Source of the DNA: Anaspis maculata
Lineage: Eukaryota > Arthropoda > Insecta > Coleoptera > Scraptiidae
Assembly: GCA_949128115.1 (NCBI GenBank)
Contig: OX421964.1
Location: 36,262,177-36,326,176, forward strand
Length of the DNA: 64,000 nucleotides
Direction of reading: 5' to 3'
Below the pieces are notes generated by a model. That model made no database searches and had not been told where the DNA came from. It worked only from the letters and a program-made list of their open reading frames with translations. Both the position numbers and the translations under genes were made by a program. Of this stretch, positions 38,100-51,800 are shown piece after piece (positions within the stretch are counted from its first letter, which is position 1; the number at the start of each line of letters is the position of its first letter).

Positions 38100-39835
38100 C
38101 TCTTTGATTGGCCCTAAAAAAATCCGAGCATTGGAATTTTCTGGAATTTTAGTATGTTATTCTAAATTGAATTGATTTTCTTCAACTCCCAAAATAATTT
38201 CAGGCTGAAACTTATTTTGACTGGAGTATCATCTAATGTTGAATGAACTTCCGCTGCGCGTGAGCGGACTGAGCGGGCATTGAGCTTAGATCGGATTTGG
38301 CCAGCGAAACAATAAAAACCGCGTCACCGACACCGTCAATCAACCCTATCATAAGGTTTGGTACGATCGTAGGATTTGGTCGAAATTTCAAACCTGAATA
38401 CAAAAGACATCAGCGAGGACATCAGACTACAATCTTTCGTTCAGTTTTTTTCGAGAGGTTGAGTGGAACTAAATTGGTAATGCTTCAAACTTGCTACCGC
38501 TACTTAGAGTATTTGCTTTTCACCAAACAAAAATTTACAAAAACGGTTGACATTACCAAACCTTCCTCTATCAAATACAGTAAACCGCATCTCAATACCT
38601 ATCTTAAAAATGTGCACGTACGAGGCTTGTAATCCGCACCGTGTTGATGCGTTTTTACAAGTAGTGCTATTTTAAACGGTTGTTCTTGCATGAGACTCCT
38701 TAAAGATTCACTTCAGAAGTAGAGGCAAAAAAATCATCCCTTAGGGGGGCGTTGGGGTCTCTAGAAGTTGAAGCTGCAAGGACTTCATACCAAACCATTG
38801 TTAAGTATCGTTGAATCAGTTAAGTACCTATGTTAGTTTTGAAAACTCTATTTTTTTTTCAAATGGTGCCGTTGTTCTTACTTTAAAATGATAATTTCTT
38901 TACCGGGTTACAAACATTCACATTAATGATGGATTGACGTGTTCTTCATCGTCCCCGAACTCGCATGCGGTCCGTCTATTCATTGAATAGTTTTGATGTC
39001 CGGTTCAAACGTATTTACTTAGTAAACCGTTCAAGTTATCCATTCCTGCCAATGTTTTATTTTATGCCGATTGGAAACATTGTGGAAACAGAGAGGTGAA
39101 AACTTTTGGAAAAATAAATAAATAAACGGACCACATGACAGTTATGGAATGCGATGCAGAGCCTCACTTTACGTTTGTCTTGCATGGAAAAGACATTGAA
39201 AATAGGTTTCTGTTATCCTGTGGAGGAATTAATTATTCCAAGTAGGTATGAAGAATAGTATGCTTTCAGAACTTACAATAGAGTTCTATGGTTCCTTTAC
39301 AATAGATATAGCGAATATCAAACGATGTTTTTGTATAAAGTTCTTGCATCTTCATCTTTCAAGGGCCCCCATTGCCCCCTAAGGGGTCTGCAACAGGCCG
39401 CTTGTTCATCAAATAACGCCGTATTTTGCGAATCATCTGGGCGTACTGCGGCCACCGAGGCGACCACTAAGATTGTCATTCCCATCACAAGGACAGACTG
39501 CGGACTACCGGCAGTGCGAAAGAGACACAGAAAGACTTTTCTATCATGACCCTCGGTTAAATCTGTCTGTCAAAAAAACCAAAAAAAAATTCCAGGTACT
39601 CATTCGAAAACTGAAAAGAGATTAAGAGTATTTTTTCGAATAAAATGAATTAATAAAAAATAAAATGAAATAGAAAATTTTCGTAAGAATAAAATCGAGT
39701 TTTCCGAAAATAAAATTTCAAAATATACATTATGTTGCCAAGGCCATTTTAGTTGAGCCCTATTGCTTTCACTTTTTTTGACAGACAAGTTCAGCCGAGG
39801 GTCACGATGGTAGAAAAATACTATGAAATGACGTC
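38100..39835. other. No recognised gene
   Basis: Intergenic. CCTTAGGGGGGCGTTGGGG near 38742 and CCCCCATTGCCCCCTAAGG near 39366 form an inverted pair, so a decayed fold-back element of about 650 bp is likely at 38735-39390. The 111-residue frame at 38297-38632 is unrecognised. Confidence 0.4.
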
Positions 39836-39840
39836 CTTAA

Positions 39841-40164
39841 GGACGGAGTCATATTGGTAAAAGAACCGTTGCGAAATCAATCCCTGTGGGTTTATTCCTT
39901 GGCCGATTCTTACCATTTAGGTCTCTTTCGAAAGCTACAAGGATGTACTTTGGTTTGAGCCCATTGGCATTTCCAAAATCCAAAATATTTTTTTTCAAAT
40001 GTCAAAATTTCCAAAAAAAATTTAGATTTCGGAAATGCCAATGAGCTCAAACCAAAGTACACCCTTGTAGCTTTCGAAAGAGACCAAAATGGTAACAATC
40101 CGTGAAGAAATAAACCCACAGGGATTGATTTCGCAACGCTTGTTTTACCATTTGAACACCGTCC
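39841..40164. mobile_element. TTAA-flanked MITE, copy 2 (fully palindromic)
   Basis: GGACGGAGTCATATTGGTAA is mirrored by TTTACCATTTGAACACCGTCC, with TTAA on both sides (39837-39840, 40165-40168). The arms share AATCAATCCCTGTGGGTTTA and GTCTCTTTCGAAAGCTACAA in inverted order. No coding capacity. Confidence 0.8.
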
Positions 40165-40169
40165 TTAAG

Positions 40170-41465
40170 TATATTGTGCCGTCCACAACAGATCTTTTAA
40201 CCTGGCGTCGCCAACGCAAATTGGCACTTTTTGATTTGTTTGGTTTATGAAAGTGACTTCAAAGTCCACAGTCTGAATGAAGGTGTGAGATAAAAGTATA
40301 GCGTCTCATTCGGAGACACTGTCTTTTGAGAGAACAAGTAAATCAGCATTCGGAATTCCTGAGGAGATTTATTGGCACCGCATCAAGCGAAGCGATACCT
40401 ATACCTACCTTCCTCCAAACATTCATCCAGGTATTTAAATTGGATTTTTTTTTTCAGATCTGAATTCTCCGCAAACATATTTTTCTCGACTGATTCAAGC
40501 TTATGTTGTCTTTTATGAAGCAAACAAATTTCCGATGTCCGCTGTTCCATCCACATTTTTATCAGCAGGAATTGAGCTATCTTGCAGGAAATGAGCTGCA
40601 TCGTGCCTAGTAGAGTCAATAATACTTACTTCATGTTACGCGGTTTGTTATTTTTACCTTATCTAGGTAGGTATTATTAATAAAAACAAAAGGTTTGGAC
40701 GAAAGCGTTTATTTAAAATTTCATATTAATACATTTTTATTGTCTCTCTATTGTGTGAGGGTTTCTATTTTTTTTTACACATAATTATGTAGGTAGGCTT
40801 ATATAAAACACACTTATTGATTGTACGAATTTTTAAAATTTGTTTAGCTATAATAGGCTCCTGGCAAAATATTACATAAATTGCTGTAAGTGTATATCAC
40901 ATTTAAAGCGCGTTCGAATTTTATTTATATCCGGGCAAAATCCGACTTTCCTGTGGTGTTTGCGAAATCACAATTAATATTTTTAGAAAACGGTAACTCG
41001 TGAGCGCACTACCAACACGCTACGCAACCAATAATACTCTACGATTTGGTGAGTTGGGTAACAAGTGAACTATGTATGTAGTAGGTACCTACCTAACTAT
41101 CTAATAATTAAATTTTTTCCAAAAATATCATCTACGATACAGTTTATTGCTGTGCTGCTTTGATGCTAAGTCAAACTCTTTAATATACACTTTAGGTTTT
41201 TATTGTCTTCAGAAGAAGTCTCTAAGATAGGTGAAGGTAATAAGGTAGGTAGGTATTTATTGGATATTTATTTATTTTATCATTATTCAAAGTCTTTGGT
41301 GAAAACTAGATAGCCTACAATTCATTAGAGTCAAATCTATTGATGGTGTACTAGTTTTGTTCAATGAAGTATAGACTGATTTCCATCCTTAAGTAATAAA
41401 TGCCATCAATTTAACGTAGTTTGTGTTTCACTGGTACTTTTCGCTACTTCTTTGTGTGATCATGT
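40170..41465. other. No recognised feature
   Basis: Intergenic AT-rich spacer between two copies of the same MITE family. Confidence 0.4.
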
Positions 41466-41471
41466 TTTTAA

Positions 41472-41773
41472 GGACGGAGTTGAATTGGTCAAATAAGCGT
41501 TGCGAAATCATACCCTGTGGGTTTATTCCTTGACAGAATCTCACCATTTAGGTCTCTTCCGAAAGCTACAAGGATGTACTTTGGTTTGAGCCCATTGGAG
41601 TTTCCAAAATCCAAAAATCAAACAAATCATTTTTCGATTTTGAAAATGCCAATGGACTCGAACCAAAGTACATCCTTGTAGCTTTCGAAAGAGACCTAAA
41701 TGATGAAATTCTGTCAAGGAATAAACCCACAGGGATTGATTCTGCAACGCTTATTTTACCAATATAACTGCCC
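41472..41773. mobile_element. TTAA-flanked MITE, copy 3
   Basis: GGACGGAGTTGAATTGGTCA is mirrored at the right end (..TACCAATATAACTGCCC). TTAA lies at 41468-41471 and 41774-41777. It shares CCTGTGGGTTTATTCCTTG and GAAAGCTACAAGGATGTACT with copy 2. Confidence 0.78.
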
Positions 41774-41779
41774 TTAATT

Positions 41780-42560
41780 ACTTTCTAAAATTGTCAGTAT
41801 CAAAATGCGTGGAGCAGATAAGGTAATTTTTAATGCGAAATGCGAATTACTATTTTTTGCTATTGAAGCGTGTATGAACCTCCTCTCATCACTTACAGAA
41901 GTGCTTTGAGAACGCACCAACGGTTCTTGATTTTGCTTTTTCGAATTCGGGATTGACTTCTACTACTTTTTATATAATTATTATGAGATATAAATGCCAC
42001 AAAATATTGACTAGGCCTTGCCCATCATCTCAAGACTGACTCAGCAACAAGCGTCACAACTATAACAACCAACAGCAACAACAACATTAAATATAGTATT
42101 TTATACGGAATATATTCGAAACTCACTGAGCAACATTGGACGCCTACCAACAAGACTAGTTAGACTGTGACGTTTTAAAAAATTATCACGGGGTTGCCTT
42201 CTATTTTATAAATAAAAAACTATCACATTTATCAACAAATAATGATAAAATCAGACCAGCTGACTTGTTCAAAAATGGAATAAATAACATCTCTAGTAAA
42301 TATCATAGACCTAACAACAGCAACAACGACCAACTATTAACATTATTTGTCTTCTTTCACAGTCACGTTCCCATGATTGTTATTCCTTCTTTGATACTTA
42401 AAATTTGTGTTTTGAGGTAATACTTACATTATTATTGTCTTAAGAGAAGAGTTTCTTTGTTTTGTTTTTTTTTTTTTGAAAGAGAGAAAAAGGGTAGAAA
42501 ACGCGGAAGTGATGTTAAATATCACATATCAAAGTAATATCTTTTTTGTTTCTTGTGCGG
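41780..42560. other. 3' flank of the FLVCR gene; no feature recognised
   Basis: AT-rich; part of it may be FLVCR 3' UTR if the poly(A) signal at the stop codon is not the one used. Confidence 0.4.
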
Positions 42561-42565
42561 TTCTC

Positions 42566-42571
42566 TTTATT
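42566..42571 (-). promoter_or_regulatory. AATAAA overlapping the FLVCR stop codon
   Basis: On the minus strand the last codons read TCG AAA TAA AG, so a canonical AATAAA overlaps the stop. If used, the 3' UTR would be only about 10-30 nt. Other AT-rich signals downstream may be used instead. Confidence 0.35.
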
Positions 42572-42840
42572 TCGAAGAGTGTGCAGCTGCAGCTTGTCTT
42601 CGCAAATCTGACCTGATCAGTGCCGTGAGGATGGTACCAAGGAGGAGCATCACAGACATTATAGAATTGGCCCATGTATCGTTCAAGTCGTTGAGGATTA
42701 CCGAGTACAGACTGGTGAAGGTTATGCCAAACACTTGGGATGCTGCGTTCAAGAGTCCTGCAGAAGTTCCTTCGGGCTCGGGGTAGGTCAGTTCGGCGGC
42801 CAGTTCGAAGCCCACCGGCAACAATCCTGTCATGAAAAAT
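42567..42840 (-). CDS. FLVCR: FLVCR coding exon 7 (last)
   Basis: Acceptor TTGTTTCAG. It encodes FFMTGLLPVGFELAAELTYP, EPEGTSAGLLNAASQVFGIT, the last two membrane segments and a short RSDLRRQAAAAHSSK tail, then TAA at 42567-42569. The C-terminus is much shorter than in vertebrate FLVCR1. Confidence 0.92.
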
Positions 42841-45800
42841 CTGAAACAAGTCATTCTTGTTAGAAAATAATCTTGAGGGGTGGCCGAATCTGCGACCATG
42901 CCGAATGTGCCTTTCTTTCCTCTACCCGTCCTATCATTGATACCGCACTACCTCTACGCGCTATGAACACAGGATGTTTTTTTTTTGTCAATATTTTAGG
43001 AGATGGTAGAGCATCAAAAAATAAGTAGACTTTCTTGAAAAAATGTATATCGGAAACACATTTTAACGGAGATAAAGGCTTTCAAAGTTGAGTTTTAAAA
43101 ATGATTTTGACCAAATTTGGTACACAAAGTAAGTTGATGCATACAAGCTGGTCACATTGACTTCTGTCAAATGTGTGGAAAGAATATTTTTTTATTTTAA
43201 ATTAATGAAAAAAATCCTTTTTTTTTTTGGCGAAAGTATAAATTTGTTGATGCTCTACCATCTCCTAAAATATTGACAAAAAAAAGTGTAACACCCTGTA
43301 TATGTACAGAGTGTTCACGATAAAATTCACCCCCCTCCAGTAGATTCCCCTTCAAGATATTTCGAAGAACTAAAAACTTCTTCTTCACGATTTTTCCCAG
43401 GGACTTTCGATCCTCTAAAAGTGGATGTGTGTCCTCATACAGGGTGTGATATGTAACTTCTTTATTTTGAATGCAACACCCTATATTTTATTTCGTTATA
43501 TAGTTGATGAAGCCTTTTTTTCTGATCACAAATATATATGACACTTATGATTTATTTTGACAAGTGAGTTGTCGGAAAAATAATAAAATAGGTAGTCAAA
43601 TAATTTTGTTTCGCGGCAAGATGGCTTTGGTTTCTATAGTTCACTTAGAAAAAAGTTACTCGTGCAGCATTTTGTCTGCAGAATCCAACTGTGCATCGAT
43701 GAATGGTCTAATTCGTTCGTTATACAGGGTGTCACCATAGAGTGTCACGTAATTCTCAATTTTCAATTTATTTGACTACCTATTTTATTATTTTTTTGAC
43801 AGCTTCCTTGTCAAAATAAATCATGAATGTTATATATTTTTGTAACCAGAAAGAAAGGCTTCATCAAATGACGTAATAAAATATAGGGTGTTGCATTTGA
43901 AATAAAAAAGTTACATGTCACACCCTGTATACGGTACCAATTGGAAACTTTTAGACAATCGATTCAAGATCCCTGGGAAAAATCGTCGAGAAAAAGTTTT
44001 TATTTTTTCGAAATATCTTAAAGGGGAATCTCCTAGAGGGAGGGGGGGGGGGTGAATTTTATCGTGAACACCCTGTACAGCTATGTTATGGCCACTTGTG
44101 ACTAGTGACGCAGATAGAAGGTCCATCATTCATTGCTGTTTTTTTAAAATAATAATGATAATCATGCCTACCCCTACACAATATGGTTTCGAGTTGATTT
44201 TGTACGAATACGATTGTCTCCCATAGTATGTATTATGTATATTGGGTTGCCTACCTATCAAGCATTCGATGAACAGTACCTAATAAAATGTAGTTAATTT
44301 TGTGTGGTACCTACCTACCCATAGATCATTTTGTTTCCACCTACTAGTTTTCTTACCATTGTAGGTATATTATGGGATTCAAAGGAAATGAAATTTGGAA
44401 TTTACGTGTTTCTAGTTCTGATGCTTCAATTAACTACAAGGTAATTCATAATTGATTATTTTCTGGTTGTTGGTTTTGTGACTCATCTTTGGCCAATGTT
44501 GCATTGATTTGCGGCTATGAAGTAGAAAATTATGAAGTTCGAAAAGATGCATGAATTCCATTGAAAACAATTACAATGAGTTAGGTAGGTACCTACCTAA
44601 TTATTGATCTTATAAACGGATTCAAATTTTCACTTTTTACGTTCCGTGGCATGGTCGGACATTTATCTCATAAAAAAAACAACAGGAAATAATATTACCG
44701 CTTAATCAATCACTCAATTCAAGAGACTACACAGAGTCTACCATCACTAACTTACACTGTATAATAGTTTTAGTTCGCATCCTGGGCCTGGGGCATCTTC
44801 CATACTAGTGCCGCACCTATTCTATGGTCCGTATTCATAGTCAGATCTTATGTCTTAAGACGGCCTTAAAACATAAGATTCAATTTTGATATGCTGATTT
44901 CTCCCGAACACAACCTTGAGAAGATGTAGGGGTATTTTATTATGTTATAAAATGTTCACAAGATGATATAACTGTATGTATAAAACCATCTTGGTTCAAG
45001 CCTGTGTCTAAATAAACATGGTCCTGAGACCACCTTATACAGGGTGTCCGTTTTTCGAGGCTAAGCATGGGTATCTCGCTTATCTTTAGAGATACAGAGT
45101 CGGTTAAATTGGAGAAAAGTTGCGAATTTTCATGACGATCAATGATCAAAGAAGATATTTGACTTGTCAGTTTTAGTTTTCGAGATCGAGAAAAAACAGA
45201 AATTTGTAATTTTTGTTTTCATTTTTTATTCGAAAAACGGTTGAAGGTAGCTTTTTCTAATGAAGACATTGTGAAGGCACTTTTTTAAGGGGAATTCAAT
45301 GTTGCCAAAATCTTCATTCTAGCTCTCAAAACAACCGAGATATGACATTCAACTTTTTTTCTCTTATGGGCGCCATATTGGATTTTGACATTTTTGAATA
45401 CAATATTTTTTTTTGGTTACAACGATGTGTCACATGCCACTGTTAAATCCATGCTTTTGAGCAAAAATTTTTTTTTATTTTTCAAAGAGTGCTTTGGAAA
45501 CAAAATCAGCACCGACAATGAAAAAAACGTAAATGTTAGAACATTTATTCATAAATGACATGTGGCACATCGTTGTAACCAGAAAAGAATATTGTATTCA
45601 AAAATGTCAAAATCCAATATGGCGCCTATTAGAGGAAAAAGTTGAATGTCGTATCTCGGTTGCTTTGAAAGCTAGAATAAAGATTTTGGCAGCTTTGGAT
45701 TCCCCTTGAAAAAGTGCCCTGACAATGTCTAGATTAGAAAAGGCCACCTTCAACCGTTTTTTGAATAAAAAATAAAAACAAAAATTGAAATTCCTGCTTT

Positions 45801-48800
45801 TTCACGATATCTCAAAAACGAAAATCGATACGTCAAATTTCTTTTTGGATCATTGATCGTCATAAAAATGCGCAACTTTTTCCTAATTTAACCGACTTTG
45901 TATCTCTCAAGATAAGCGAGATGCCCATGCTTAGTCTCGAAAAACGGACACCCTGTATATAAGATCCGACTATGAATACGGGCCCCATATACTACTATAG
46001 GAAGGTACGAACAAGGATTCAATTTAAATTATTCATGGTCTCTTGATTCCATTACAATGAACATGGACGTCAGCATTACAAGGTGGGTACAAGGATTAGT
46101 TGAACTATTCGCCAGCGTATGACCCCGGACGGACTAGTCAAGAACGGACCATCGTAGGCACTGGGTATTAATATACCTGCACCGGCATCGAGGATCTGGC
46201 AAAATCCAGATGAACCGTGCGTTTGGCAACCCCAGTGCTTGAACGAACCGATCATCAAGCATTCAAGAGTCACATTGGTGGTTCGGTGAGTCCAGATGGT
46301 TTGGGTATAGGTGGTGCAAATGGTCCAAAGGTAAGGCCTAGCCTACGTCCTACGTGTCAAATGGAACTACATAGAACTATGTACTTAGTTCCATCAACTC
46401 TCCCCCATTAAATTCAGAATCCGGAATACTTCAACTGATTCAAGCTAATCAACCGGGTGTTTCACTTTTGTTGTTGGTAATATAAGCATGGGAAAGACGC
46501 GTAGTTTAGTAAAACACCGCGATTGGCTACAAAAACAATTCGAGCAACACTGGGCGATGTGCGAATTTAGATGGGTGACTACCACAACGAGACGCTGCGC
46601 TGTGGTGGGACCAATTTGGAGATATATGCCGACGCAAACTTCTCCTCGGCTAGACTTTGGTCAAGTCTTGCGAGTATCCAGACCAAGAGAACTTCTCTAG
46701 ACTAAGTGCTAGTTCCCACTATAGTTACTCGTGGTTCAAAATCCACTCTGAACTGTCTCCTATTCGATTTGAATAGGTAAGAAGTCAGCCAATAAGGGCC
46801 TAAATGTAGAGCTAAATATTATTATTATTATCATCAATTATGTAAGGATGGTGCCGGCGACGCATTATTGTACTTGTATGGCGACTGAGCACAACGTCGC
46901 AGAGTAGACTCGGATGAGGAGAAGGAATTCTTTTTGGTTGGTACTAAAAACCGCGGCCCGCCCGTGACTTAGGCGGAAAGGCTACAGGCTTGGTACATGA
47001 CACATGACATCATGGCCTTCCTTTGGGCGAGGCTAGTGCTAGCCCGTTTGTGAATTCCAGCACTGTTCTTGAATCGGTCTAATCTAATTGATTGGTATGC
47101 CAAAGTCAGGCCGTGAGTATTACTAGGCCGTGATGTCCTCCGACCTGATTCATAATACAGAATCATTTGGACCGATGCTACAGAGAGGGTGCCTCAAAAG
47201 TATTGGTTGATCATTTTTACTGATTAGTCTATATCGCAAACAGTTCCCTATCATTTTTATTATTATTATTTCGTCGAGAGGCAGTTCCATATGGTCCTGT
47301 TGCACACTGGAGCTCAAAGGTTATTGTGCCCCGCCCCTATGCATATTTACATCAGCAGCAGTCCATCAATTTGGTATCCTCCACAAATACAATAACAGTT
47401 TCCTAAAATCAATATGAAAAACAAAAATAGAGGGGAGCGAAGTTCTACCATTGAACCCCCATATCTTCAAAAATTAACGTCACTCATTGTTTTAAATATA
47501 TTTTTTATGCTCTTGAGTGGATTCCATATATCGCTCTGAGTGCGATAAGTACTTTCAAGGCACCTGTTTGATCGCAAACCTGTTTTAAAATGACGGTGTT
47601 AACTCGGTTTAAGTGAGTCTGCTCATCCTAGTACCTGCTTATCACTTTCTTGACATATATACTTCCAACCTAAGATTCTTTGGATGTAAAACTGGCCCTT
47701 ACTAGGAAAAACTCTTACCCCAACAATGCCGAGACGAGGTAAACCACGATCAGGCCTTTAGAAAGTGTAAAAGTGTAGACGACCATTCCAACCAATGACA
47801 TGGCATAGACTGCAAGAGTGGTTTCTCTGAAAAAATTATAAAAAAAAAACATAAGTTATAATCAATGCTTCATAGTGAAACCACACACTAAATCTTACTT
47901 GAATCGATGGAATCTGTCCAAAACCACGCCACAAACCACCGAACCGATCATTCCAGCAAAGACAATCACCAGACCTATCCGTCCAGCATCTTTTCCTCCG
48001 TCCTGAAACAGAGTTGGGTACTTGATTATTGATAATATTCAACACAAGAGCCCACTAAGCCCGTGCTCAATACAGCGAACGAAAAATATAAAGACAAGAT
48101 TATAGTAGTTGTGAGTTTTCATGTTCCTTACGGGATAATACTGTAGAATAATTTGATTGAGCAGCGTCGAAATGGCGTAGAAAATCCCGACGTTGATGCC
48201 ATAGGCCAGGAGCAGCATGACGTAGGAGCGATTCAGACAGAGCCTTTTCAGGGATCCCAGGAAATCGGTGGGCTCATCCTCCTGCTGTGCTTGAGCGTAG
48301 GAAGGAGGCGTTGGAGGTTCGTTTTTGAAAACTGCGTACAATATGATGTTTAGACAAAAATTTAAAAAAACAAACGTTTCTGTGATTTGTGACTTACAGA
48401 TCAATATCAGAATTAGAAGCACTGACGTGAGAATGGCCACGCAAAGGAACATGTAAAACAAATCGTTTTTGATTTGTTCTTCGCTGCCATTGGAATCGAC
48501 CATCATTGGTGGTAATAAGAAACCCACCGCGACACCTAGCTGAAATGAAGAAAAATGATAATATGTAGGTAATGAGTATATTTAAAATCATTAAGTTTTA
48601 TTAGTGTCTTTAAATCGTTTAGCGTCAGTTGCTTAAAACTGGGATAAGTAACGCGAGAAGGATGTTTGGCAGCCTTTCACAAGTTCCTTGGAATAGGAAA
48701 ATCACGTTCACAAGCTCCTTGGAAGAATGCAAAGAAAAAGAATTTCTCTTTATGCTGAAATAAACTGCAAACATTTAAGAAAACGATCTTATGAGTTACG

Positions 48801-51800
48801 AGATGTTTCTGAACTTTGGAGGGTGTTAACTGAGTTGTAACTTCATAATAGTCATGGACCTAATAGTCCAAAAAATTCGTATCCATGGAAATTATTTCAG
48901 CATAATCTTCAATGTTTTTAGATAAATTTTATCTAAATAAGGAACCGCGGGAGCGTTTTTCGGTGTTTTTCGACCTCAATTTCACGCCATCCTCAAGAAC
49001 AATCACTAGTGGGTAGGCAACCCAATTATACAATTTCACACTTAATTACCTTTATCTGGAAAAATAAGTAGGAAATCCAAATTTTTGTAGCATAAGACGT
49101 AGACTTTATAACTCTTCATATTTTAGCAGAACTATTGTTTTTTTTTTGCATCCATTAAAACCAAAATATGCAAAATACACGTTATTTCTTCAATCTGCAT
49201 CTTTTGCGAAAATATATGCAAACAATTTTACATAGTTGATGCTAAAATCTGAAGAACTAAGGTATCTATGTCGCTGTGCAGCAGAAACTTGAATTTGAAT
49301 TTTTAGGACAACCGCAAAAAAACTGAAATTGTGTTACTCGGTTGCCTATATGTACTCACTGGTATTTGCTCTTAAGTAAAATTGAACGACACTCAACTTT
49401 TTAGCCTAGATAAGTTCTACTGAACTGAAGTCAACGTAATGAACATGATTGAATTTGAAGAATCTCCTATATCAGAATTACCCATACAATGTAAGGGGTG
49501 TTTCTTTGAATCTGGCGTCGAAGTGTGCTGTACTCTAGCCAAATTCGCCTGCATTCGGCCAGACCAGAGCACACTTCGACGCCAGATTTTAAAAAAAACA
49601 CCCGTTATGAGTTAATATTTGAAAAAAGTTGACTATCCACTGATGCTTCGAAGCGCCTCTCGAGCTTTTTTTTATTTGAGATCAGGTTCGGGTCAGGTTG
49701 TAGCTGGCTTTGAACCATTCAATTTGATATGGTCTGAGTAAGATATGTGTATTTGTAATTAATTAGGTACTTATTTTTAAATCAGCTAAGCCAGTACCTA
49801 CTTTTTTTTTGTATTATAATCATTCAATTTTATAATCATCATAAAATCATGCATTATTTCAGATTTTCTATCTATTATCATTCATAACATCATGAAGAAT
49901 TTAAAACATCTAGGTAATTATTATTGGTGTTGCCTAGATTGATGCTAATAAAATGATTGCGTTTGATGACACCCTAGCGGATGTCCTCATGATGGGCGCC
50001 CATTTGTATCATTTAGATTTAGAAGGCTCATTGTCTTCGGTGTCTTTTGTTGTTGATTATGATTATCCATGCAACAATGTGGAATGAATGACTCACCTGA
50101 TTGCCAAAGACGCCTATGCTGCATGCCGAAGAAACTTGGGACGGACCGAACCACACGGCTGCCAACCTTGCGGGGACAGAAAGGATGAAAACCTGGGACA
50201 GGGCTACCACGCTTTGGCCGAGAAAACCCAGCCAGAATCGGTCGGGCGACACGGAACCCAGCTTGATCCAAGCGCCGGCACATGTGCCCACTATTCCGAT
50301 TATGATGGCGATCCGGAGGCCCTGAAATTGAGAGTTTGCATAATCAGCATTTCTATTCTTCTTAGTTCTCACTTATTTAATAAACCTTTGTAATTATATT
50401 CATTCGCTCTGTGAAACCTAAAGTGAAATCCCATCAATTAAGCCCTCGATTAAGTGTATGGGATTATATGTCCGGCTGTTATTTCTGATTCTACTTTTTC
50501 TGGATTTGTTTTATTCTGGGTATTTTATTGGGGATATTTTCTCGGACTATGTTTTGCCGGTTATATTATATCCGGATTCCCATGGACACACAGTTTATTT
50601 CCTAGATTTTGTTGCCACCGATGATAAGTACCTACTTATTCTTACATTTTTATTTAGGCAGGTACCCATTTTCGGTTTTTAATATAACTTGATTTCATAA
50701 ATTACAAGATGAATTAATTCGCATTTTTGCCAAGCTTTTTTTTTGATTAGAAAGTAGTACCTACATACCCACCTACCAAGCTGATTAAAATTTGAGATCA
50801 ATGAAGCGTTGGCAAACGCAGGAAGTCTCCATTGGATTTATTATTAACACTAACAGCCAGTTTCACCAAAGTTTTACGAGCGGATTAACTTTATCACGCT
50901 GATAGTTGCTATGTACCAGTCAATAGCATAGCCAGTTGCTTGGTTAATATAAGAGTGATAAAGTGAATTCGTTCATAAAATTTTGGTTGAGCCAGAAGTA
51001 AGTCAGTACTTTGAAAACTGTTCTATAAATAGTGAGAAATAGTGCAATTTTATTGTAATAGAAAAGTGGTGGGTACCCACTACTAATTACATTGTACCCT
51101 CGATTGTACCTGATAAAAAAAATATTTTCAAACGGCTATTATTCCTATTATTACCATAGATATGAACTTGCGTCACGAAAGCTTTTGTTATGTAGGAAAT
51201 GTTCCATTCTGATGAATTGACCATACTTTTCAAAACCATTCTGTCATCCGGAATGGTTAGGTACACTTAAAAGTACGGAACTACGTACAGACAGAGGTTT
51301 TGTCGTTGCAAAAAAAAGGCATAGCAATGAAGGAGTCCTTCATTCTATCAGGTCATGACTTCATTGAAGCAAGACCTTTCCGCTTATTTTTGAGATGGCA
51401 AAAAATTTGATGTAGAAGTTCCGTGCTCTTCACTGTACTAGTACCTACTTTATATTTTTCAGTGGACATGAATTCCTATCATATAATTCTTTCGTATTCA
51501 TGAACTGAACATACATACTTATACATATAGTATAGGTACTACCGGATCGAAATAAACTGCTCAACAACTGGAATTAGGCCAGGCGGTAGGTCATTCTGGA
51601 TAGAAAAAATTCCGACCAAAGCTTTTATGGTATCATACTCTTCGTAAGGTCAATAGGTATCTACCACTGAGTTTCCGCCCAAAAACGAGTTGTGCTGATT
51701 CCTCCACATCTGCCCAAAGGTGAAGGATGTCTTGAAGGTGCAAAAAGACCTGTTAAACCCCCGTACTTTCTCATTTTTTTTGCCTCAATGCAAACGTACA

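Noticed and set aside
46217..46411. Possible extra exon ending in CCAAAG|GTAAGG
   Set aside because: It is on the strand opposite to FLVCR, has no recognisable protein motif and no identifiable partner exon.
46488..46720. Possible 5S rRNA-like segment (TTTAGATGGGTGAC)
   Set aside because: Only the short box resembles the 3' half of 5S rRNA. The 5' half and the stem complementarity are missing.
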